This document shows positions 56,800-64,000 of a stretch of 64,000 nt of DNA, in pieces (the first letter of the stretch is position 1; the number at the start of each line of letters is the position of its first letter). A model generated the notes under the pieces. The model was not told where the DNA came from. It saw only the letters and a list, made by a program, of their open reading frames with translations, and did not search any database. The position numbers and the translations under genes are program-made. Where the stretch lies: contig JAPTYO010000022.1 of the NCBI GenBank assembly GCA_036873135.1, positions 2,662,979 to 2,726,978 of the forward strand. Reading direction: 5' to 3'. This DNA is from Clarkia xantiana subsp. parviflora. Taxonomy: Eukaryota > Streptophyta > Magnoliopsida > Myrtales > Onagraceae.

Positions 56800-57495
56800 T
56801 GTTGGATCACGGTGGAACTCCGGTACGGATCTTGACGGCAATCCTAGCTCCTTTGCTCCACGCAATCCTGCAAGAGGGGATAGACCGGGCGGTGACCCAG
56901 AATCCCTCTCCGATGCTTAAATGAGTCTCTCGTATGACTGGCAAGCAATAATCTCAAAGGGTATGTAATTCAACGTAAGTGATCTGAGGTGACCTCCTGC
57001 CCTTTTATAGGCAAGGAGGTGCCTCAGGTACCTGGCGAACCGTTAGGGGTGGTTAGCCCGTATCCCGCTTATCTCGTACACGATCTCGCGTATCTTAGCC
57101 ATGCCCCGCGTATCTCGGCCACGATCCGTGTATCTTAACCACGTTCCGTATATCTCGGCCACGCCCCGCATATCTTGGCTTTATCCTCTGGTAACGAGTC
57201 CCGACTCCCGTCGGGGACTCCAGAGTTATCTTGTTGTGTCACCGCTCGGGGCCCCTCGTCATCGTGACAGGGCCAATCATTCTCAGGGATTCATCATCGG
57301 GGCCTTCTCAAAGGCTTCTCATCGGGAGCTTCTAGCTCCAATATCGGGACCGACTCTGTCGGGACCCTGCTTCGTCGGGAATCCCTTCATCGGGACCCTT
57401 CTCCTAGGTCATCTTGACCTTTACTCTGGGCCTGGTGGGCCTGTTTGCCGTTTCCTCGCCGTTAAAGGGCCTGACGGCTATAGTCGGACCTATCA
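56800..57495 (-). mobile_element. 5' LTR of TE6 (696 bp)
   Basis: In transcription sense it has a U3 array of six CGAGATACGCGG-like words at about 20-bp spacing (57060-57180), TATA box CTATAAAAGG (57001-57010), and the shared AAGCATCGGAGAGGG (complement near 56905-56920), CACCGCCC and CTTGCAGG. GTTCA follows at 57496. Confidence 0.95.
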
Positions 57496-57500
57496 GTTCA

Positions 57501-57863
57501 TAATCCTATAGTTTCATTTTAATATAATTATATGTTTTTCCCGAAGTAAATTCTCCTACCTTTTCTCTATAGATTTTCTTAAAAGTAAATACTACATATA
57601 TAAGCCGTCAAAGTAATTTACATAATATGTACAATTGAAGAAATTTTTAATACAATTTAATCTCCTGCACTCACTCATTCCAATTAAATCACACATTATT
57701 TGGACACGTATTACTTCATTTAAGTAAATGTCCACGTCCTCTTAAAAAGTTAGAACATACACATGACCTAATAAATTAACATATATGACCATCCTATTCA
57801 TTAGATTTTAATATACCTAAATATCGTAATGTTACTAATTAATGCGAAAACAAATAACTTCAA
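57501..57863. other. AT-rich DNA, no gene seen
   Basis: This short intergenic stretch lies between TE6 and the second Mutator-type MITE. Its last nine bases (57855-57863) are that MITE's target duplication. Confidence 0.4.
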
Positions 57864-58582
57864 GGGTTAATAACCTAGGAAATGTCTGAATTTTGGCCCA
57901 TGTTAACTTGAGAGGTCTGAATTTTCAAACGTTGATTGGAGAGGTCTGATGTTTCAACCTTGTGGATATAAGAGGTCTCCGTTAATTTTTTCCGTTAAAA
58001 CTAACAGAAGTTGGTCACATGCTTGGCATGTGACTGGAAATAAAATTAAATTCCCAAAATTTTCTTCTATCAAGTGTGCCCCTCACATGCTTGAAGTGAA
58101 AAAAAAATGCCCTTAAAGCCACCACGGCTCCGGCACCGCCACCCCGGCAACAACCACCCGACTCCGGCAACCACCACCCCGGCGACCACCACCCAACTCC
58201 GACGACCGCCACCACGGCTCCGATTTGGGCCTAATCGGAGTCGTGGTGGTGGTCGTCGGAGCCGAGGTGGTGGTCGCCGGAGTCGGGGTGGTGGTGGTGG
58301 TCAGAGCCGGGCGGCGGTGGACGGAGCCGGGTGGCTTTAATTTGACTTCAGGGGTAATTTTGTCATTTTATATTTCCTCAAATAAGATATTAAATAAAAC
58401 AAAATATTAAAAGGGGTAAGAATGTCATTTTACACAATTCTGTTAAATATAACCCTAAAAATGGACGGAAAACCTTAAATCAACAAAGTTGAAATTTCAG
58501 ACCTTTCAAATTAACTTTTGAAAATTCAGACCTCTCCGGTTAACATGTGGCAAAATTCAGACCTTTTCTAGGTTATTAACCG
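57864..58582. mobile_element. Mutator-type MITE 2 with a GC-rich palindrome
   Basis: The ends GGGTTAATAACCTAG and, on the other strand, CGGTTAATAACCTAG begin long inverted repeats that include GTCTGAATTTTG and GAGAGGTCTGAATTTTC. The 9-bp duplication TAACTTCAA lies at 57855-57863 and 58583-58591. The centre (about 58115-58335) is a CCACCACC/ACTCCGGC array followed by its inverted copy, with a turning point near GATTTGGGCCTAATC. No transposase is encoded. It shares CACCACCCAACTCCG with MITE 1. Confidence 0.85.
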
Positions 58583-58692
58583 TAACTTCAATCTATAAAC
58601 AATTTCGCTAATAATGTTTATTCCAATGTTTCTGATATTAGTCTCGAAATATAGTTTAATATTATACATATATGTAAAACTTAACATGTTGC

Positions 58693-58722
58693 ACCGCGCG
58701 TAGTGTGGGGTCAACACCTAGT
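58693..58722 (+). mobile_element. Possible Helitron 3' terminus
   Basis: CACCGCGCGTAGTGTGGGGTC leads to AACACCTAGT, ending CTAG before T. The ending and GC-rich stem-like sequence fit a Helitron 3' end, but the hairpin is imperfect and no 5' TC end was identified. Confidence 0.3.
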
Positions 58723-60088
58723 TATATTATACAATGAATGACAAAAGTCCATATAGAGAATTTAAGTTGCAATTCTTGAAAAACAGAAATAAATATGTCA
58801 TAATTGGAGTTGTAACTTTATATAACAATAATAATATAGTAAGTAAATTATACAGAAATATATATTCATTAAAATAATATAATATTTTTTCGTATAAAAA
58901 TTTCACGTTTAAAAATATGGAATTATGTACTATTTCAATATTTAGAATTGACGGCTGTGCTACATGGTAGAATATAAACAAATTAGGTTTGAAAATTCTG
59001 AAATTGATTCGTAGTTAAAAAGTAGTAATTTTGGTTAAACCATTATTTAACTTATTTAATATAAAAAATGACCGATTACGGCTCGTGTCATTATCTGACT
59101 TAGCGTAACATAACTATATACATATATATAATAATCATAGAGAGAAGCAAAAGTATTGAATAAAATAATATTAAAAAGTTGGAACCGACGTGAATAGTAA
59201 AGTTGAAGTTCCTACTAGTATGGACTGTCCCACATCACTATTCACTTTATAATGGCAAAAACAGTAATATTTATTATAGGCGTAATGTCTAGTAGCGCCT
59301 AGTGACAAATATTGGAACTAGGAATTACCATTTTGGAACAAGAACTCATATTGAAATGTCAAATTTTATTTAATCATTACTAATAGAAATCAGAATTAGG
59401 AATTATGAATTATGAATTACTAGATTGGATAGTTTATTATAATCATCTTTCTTATTTGGAAATTTTATTCAAGAAAAATGAAACACTAGTATGTACACCT
59501 TTAAAATATATATACATTCAAAATAACTTTGTGTAAATGAATTTTTTATTTTATATCATTGATTTACATGTATGATATTATAATTTTCAAGTATGCAAAC
59601 TAACAAAGTATTAAAATAAATTATACTAATACCAAAATATAAATGGAAATAGAAAGACACGCCTCTAATTTATAAACATATTAGAAAAATCATTGTTATG
59701 AAGAAAATTGGTTTAGACGTATAGTAAGTATATATAATATTATAAATAATATGTATTTTATTAGTCACTTAATGGTATATGAGGATGATTAATTACTAAG
59801 AAATTGAAAAAGTTGAATAGTAAACATTGTTTTATTAGTTACAATCGCAACACATCTTTGAAAAATAATAAGTGAAACCCCTTTTACTAACCACACAAAA
59901 AATTATAGATGTTTAGCTGGACAAATACACATCATCTATCATAGATAATGTATGAGTTGGTCCAATTATATTGTAATATTTTTGTACATATTGACAGTCA
60001 AGTTTAGTACTTGTTAACCATATATTAAACTAACCCAAATTATATGGCAAAATATATTATACATATAATGATTTATTGATAAGATTGT
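58723..60088. other. AT-rich intergenic DNA, no gene seen
   Basis: The stretch is strongly AT-rich with short poly-A/T runs. No open frame above 84 codons, RNA gene or element end was recognised. Confidence 0.5.
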
Positions 60089-60849
60089 TGATGGGTTCCG
60101 ATGTAATCGTTAGCCCCGTTAACAGCCAGTGGACGGCGAATAGGTCCAGTGGGCCTCGTGAAAGGCCTGGAGGGCCCAGAGGCCCAGTATTAAGGGTCCC
60201 GACGATAGCGGCCCCGACACATGAGCTAGATGCTCCCGACAAGAAGCCTCCGAGTAGGCCCCGATATGCCTTAGTAAAGGCCCCGATAATAAAGCCCCGC
60301 AGAGGCTGGACCTGTCCCGTAGAGACTGAAGGTCCTGGGTGGTGATCTAGAATGAGACAACTCTGGAGTCTCCGACAGGAGTCGGGACTTGTGATCAGAG
60401 GATAAAGACCGAGAAATCTGCCTACTAGATAGAGTAATGGGAGACGGTTAAAGATAAAGATAAATCCCCCGAGATACGCAGGGCGTGCCCGAGATACGCG
60501 GAGTATGGGTAAGATACGCGGAGCGTGGGGCGAGATATATGGAATCCCAACCGAGATATACGGAATCGTTGCGAGATACACGGAATCATGGGTACAACGG
60601 CCAAGCATGGTCACAGGTAGCTGGGCAACTCCTCCTCCTATATAAAGGAGGAAGTTACCCCAGAAAACTCATTCTCTCTAATACGCATTGAGATTACTGC
60701 TATCACCCCCATTGATCACATACTCATTTAAGCATCGGAGAGGGATTCTGGGTCACCACCCAGGTCATCCCCTTTTGCAGGATTACGCGGAGCCCGGGAG
60801 TCCAAGCTTTTCGTCAAGGACGTAACGGAGATTTGCCCGTGATCCAACA
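60089..60849 (+). mobile_element. 5' LTR of TE7 (761 bp)
   Basis: It runs from TGATGGGTTCCGATG to GTGATCCAACA. U3 has six CGAGATACGCGG-like units at about 21-bp spacing (60471-60600), just upstream of TATATAAA at 60639-60646. AAGCATCGGAGAGGG, CACCACCC and TTTTGCAGG follow near 60732-60782. Confidence 0.93.
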
Positions 60850-60850
60850 T

Positions 60851-60868
60851 TGGCGCCGTCTGTGGGAA
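60851..60868 (+). other. Primer-binding site of TE7
   Basis: TGGCGCCGTCTGTGGGAA lies one base after the LTR, identical to TE6. Confidence 0.85.
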
Positions 60869-60903
60869 ACTTACGAAAAGTCAAGATAGCTTCTAACAGA
60901 TCA

Positions 60904-63900
60904 ATGGCCGGTGGTGGCAAGAAGAAGCAGGTTCAGGCTGGCAGTCCTCGTCCCGCAGGAACTGTGAATTCCCCGTTGCCGGAACATGTTGCTGAACAAG
61001 GTGAGAACCCCGCTCTCTCTCAGACAGGGGGGCATGGTGATGGTTATGAGGTCTCAGTCCGAGACACGGAGATGAACAGGCAGGACATCCCGCGTAGGGA
61101 GGAGGACGAGGCTCCCCCGAACCCGGTGGGCCATGGAGGAGAAAAAGTCCCACGAAGGGAAGAAGGGTCGTCTTCGAACTCGGAGTTAGCCAAGGCGGTA
61201 GCAGATTCTATGCCCATGTTCCTGGCTGCCATGGAGGCCTTGCTAGACAAGAGAGAGGCTGCCAGAAAGACAGAGGAGTTGCCTCCGTGAGAAGAGCTAC
61301 CTCCACCCCCTCCGAGGGTGGTCCCAGAAGAACAGGAGGTTCAGGAGGTTCCGCCCAGGAGCAAGGGTAAAGAACCAGTGCACCTGGAGAAGTTTGTGGT
61401 CGACGGTCCAGGACCAGTGCAAAATAGGACCATTCCCCTGAATGGCCCCATCACCCCCGATCAGGTGGTGAAAATCGTCAGCATCTGCATGGGCGATCAG
61501 AAGCAGATGACATCGGAGCTAAGGGATCGGTCCAATCATCCTTTCGTTTCGCGGCTGATAGATACCGTTGCCCCGCCCGGGCTAGGTATTCCGACCATCA
61601 AGGAGTACGATGGTGAGGGAGACCCAGTTCGCCATGTTCAGAGGCATGTCCAGGCCTGTATGGGTAGAACTTCAAACGATGATCTCATATGCTCATTGTT
61701 CCCGATAACCTTGGGAGAAAGGGCCATGACTTGGTTCTTCAGCCTACCGCCAGGAAGCATCACCTGCTGGGCCGATATGCATGACCGCTTCATCAAGCAG
61801 TACCAAGGTCGAAGGCGTCTCCTGAAGAGTGTAAGGTCCCTGACCCAGGTGGTACAGAGACCCGATGAATCGTTGGCATACTACTACCAACGGTTCACTG
61901 CTAGTGCCGCGGAGATTGATGAAGAAATCTCGGAGGGAGAGACCATCCGTACTTTCCTGCGGAACTTGAGCGCTCCGTACGGTTCCGACCTGATGCACAG
62001 CGTAGCCGCAAAGGCTGTGTGGAGTATGGAGGCCCTGCAAGCGAGGGTAAAACAGCAGATCGACGTCCAAGAGTCGAAGATTGCTGCTGGAGAGCTTGAT
62101 CCTCTGAAGTCGGGACGAGGAAAGCCATCGTCCAAGCTGTCAGATGATCGCAAGAGGAGCGACAAATCGGAGGGAAGTAGAAACCGTGGTCGCCCCGAGA
62201 AAAGAGAAGACAAGCGTCCCCCGAGGAAGGACAATCGAGAGGGTCGGGCCGTTCCCATCAATGACTCGATGACTTCTGTGTTAGCTGTGATGGACCGGCA
62301 GGGTCTCGCCCGATACCCTCCGAGAAAAGAAGGCGAATTCCTAGGAGGCCGCCCTGACCGTTACTGTCGCTACCATCGAGCCAATGGTCACGACACTGAA
62401 AACTGTCGGGAGCTGAAGAAGGAAATTGAGAAGCTGATTCAGAAGGGAAAGCTGAAGGAGTTCGTTGGAAGGGGAAGGTGCCGATCCCGCTCCAAAAGTC
62501 GGTCGCGGTCCCGTTCCAAGTCCCGTTACCGATCCCCGAAGAAGAAGAAGGTTGAGCCAGAAGCCTCAGGTTCAGGTGCTCGTAAGGAGAGGCGCGGAAC
62601 TATCAACGTCATCCACGGAGGAATGGCGGCGGGAGGCGATACCTCCGCTTCCCGGGAGAATTATGCTTCCCGCATCTCTGCGGCGGTGGTGCTAGGCAAA
62701 AGGTCCCGGTCGTGGACCCTGAAGGAGGAAATGGTGATTTCTTTCTCGGCGGAAGATCTAGTAGGCGTAGAGAGCCCTCACGACGACGCCTTGGTCGTGA
62801 CCCTGGACGTGGACGGATTCGAGATGAAGCGGATCCTGATAGACGGAGGGAGTTCCTCCGACATCCTTTTCATGGATGCTCTGGAAGCCATGGGAAAGAC
62901 GAAAAAGGACCTGACACAGGTGGACTTCCCGATGGTGGGATTCTCTGGTTCCACTTCTTACCCGTTGGGAATGATTACTTTACCGGTGGAGTTTGGTAGT
63001 GGCTGGAAGATGGAGAAGCGAAACGTAGATTTCGTCGTAGTGGAGTCTGCGGGGGCATACAACGCTATTATCGGGAGGACCAGTATCAACCCTCTCATGG
63101 CAGTCGCCTCGACGGTCCACCAGAAGATGAAGTTCCCGACTGACAACGGGGTCGGAGAGGTCAAGGGTGACCAAGTGGCATCGCGAAAATGCTATGTTAA
63201 CGCTACCCGAAGGAGAAGGAGGGAAGCCATGACTGTCCTTCAGAATGATGCCGATCCTCGAGAGGAGTATGGGCGTCCCGCCCCCATGGAGGATCTGAAG
63301 GAGGTTGAGATTGATGGGCCTCAGAGGAAGGTGAAGATCGGGTCTGCTTTGTCGGAGGAAAGAGCCCGAGAATTGATCGAGCTCCTGAAGGAGTTTAAGG
63401 AGCTATTTGCCTGGTCCCCGAGTGATATGCCAGGAATCAGCCCTGACGTGATAGTGCACGAGCAGAAGATAGATCCCGCGATCAAGCCTATCGCACAGAG
63501 AAGGCGTCCGATGGGCGCGGACAAGAGGATCGCGATCCAGCAAGAGGTGGGCAGACTGCTCGACGCTGGATTTATCAAAGAGCTCCGATTCCAGACTTGG
63601 GTTGCTAACCCAGTCCTGGTGCGAAAGAGTAACGGGAAGTGGCGGATGTGTGTCGATTTCCGCAACTTGAACAAGGCTTGCCCGAAGGACTGTTACCCGC
63701 TTCCGAGGATTGACCAGTTGGTGGATGCCACATCAGGACATGAACTGCTGAGCTTCATGGATGCCTATTCCGGATATAACCAGATCAAAATGGCGAAGGA
63801 AGATGCCCCCAACACGGCTTTCTATGCCGACAGTGACGTCTACCACTACGACGTGATGCCCTTCGGATTGATCAATGCCGGAGCAACTTACCAGTGGATG

Positions 63901-64000
63901 GTGAACAAGTTGTTCGGAGACATGCTGGGGAAAACCATGGAGGCGTATGTGGATGACATGCTGGTGAAGTCCCGACAGGCAGGAGACCATGTCCAGAACT
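60904..64000 (+). pseudogene. Gag-pol of TE7, one in-frame stop, runs off the window
   Basis: ATG at 60904 (MAGGGKKKQ) starts a frame interrupted only by TGA at 61288-61290 (codon 129, CGA to TGA is likely). From 61291 the same frame stays open to 64000, about 900 codons. In order: FVVDGPGPVQ, capsid core VRHVQRHVQACMGR with ERAMTWFFSL (about 61630-61745), knuckle CRYHRANGHDTENC at 62365, RS-rich linker (about 62476-62535), INVIHGGMAAGG, protease triplet DGG at 62842, RT with WRMCVDFRNLNKACP and YVDD at 63946-63957. It would make capsid, protease and RT for copying the element. One nonsense codon could be suppressed or be an assembly error, so TE7 is the least damaged gag-pol of the three. 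RNase H and integrase lie outside. Confidence 0.92.

Larger units (their letters stand above)
46214..57495 (-). mobile_element. TE6: complete, young Tat/Retand-type Gypsy element
   Basis: The 11,282-bp element has two 696-bp LTRs (46214-46909 and 56800-57495), duplication GTTCA at 46209-46213 and 57496-57500, PBS, gag-pol on the minus strand, a tandem-repeat block and an antisense gene on the plus strand. By eye the LTRs differ at six of 696 positions, so insertion was recent. Gag-pol has two small deletions and one stop, while the antisense gene is fully open. Confidence 0.96.
60089..64000 (+). mobile_element. TE7: Tat/Retand-type Gypsy element, 5' part
   Basis: The 5' LTR, PBS, gag, protease and most of RT are in the window; the rest lies beyond 64000. 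The five bases before the LTR are TTGTT, the expected left target duplication. Its pol frame is open from 61291 to the window end. Confidence 0.93.

Noticed and set aside
62465..62999. Plus-strand frames of 76 and 95 codons in TE7
   Set aside because: They are out of frame with the continuous gag-pol frame, which carries the zinc knuckle, protease and RT motifs.

Overview
The window is nuclear DNA from a flowering plant, dominated by LTR retrotransposons. The evidence is Ty3/Gypsy elements of Tat/Retand type, Ty1/Copia remains, hAT- and Mutator-type MITEs, and one ordinary spliced host gene, an F-box gene of the Arabidopsis At2g32560/At2g26850 type. I cannot name the species. No rRNA, tRNA, CRISPR array or prokaryotic gene was seen.

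Layout, with elements named TE1 to TE7 for this report. 1-3217 is the 3' end of a Gypsy-like element (TE1: hairpin-bearing tandem repeats, polypurine tract, 3' LTR). A solo LTR of the same family lies inverted at 4029-5362 with target-site duplication (TSD) GATGT. 5.4-9.5 kb holds decayed Gypsy and Copia scraps, with a hAT-type MITE (7653-8131, TSD GATTGTAT) just after a Copia stop codon. 9679-12402 (minus) is the host F-box gene, reconstructed here as five exons and 392 codons. 13586 to about 18000 is a 3'-truncated Copia element (TE2).

18.0-44.1 kb is a nest. TE3 (minus strand, gag but no pol) is split by TE4 (19412-30334, plus, TSD ATCGC), and its 5' LTR is split by TE5 (34235-43759, plus, pol-less, TSD TACGG). 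Two Mutator-type MITEs with 9-bp TSDs lie at 44234-44837 and 57864-58582. Between them is TE6 (46214-57495, minus, two 696-bp LTRs, TSD GTTCA). TE7 (60089 to the window end, plus) has its 5' LTR and an almost open gag-pol running off the window.

TE4 and TE6 share one plan: LTR, PBS, gag with a Cx2Hx4Hx4C knuckle and an RS-rich linker, protease, RT, a first RNase H, a second archaeal-type RNase H, and integrase. TE7 shows the part of this plan up to RT before the window ends. In TE4 and TE6, pol is followed by a tandem-repeat block, then by an antisense gene with its own TATA box and three introns, lying just inside the 3' LTR. In TE6 the antisense gene is fully open (824 codons) although gag-pol is broken in three places. 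In TE4 both are broken.

The most interesting structure is that the pol/antisense or 3' internal zones of several elements carry unrelated tandem repeats that all form small hairpins. In TE5 and TE1 the stems change on both sides so that pairing is kept. Reading frames, splice sites, TSDs and LTR limits were read by eye from the sequence; family names rest on remembered motifs, not on searches.
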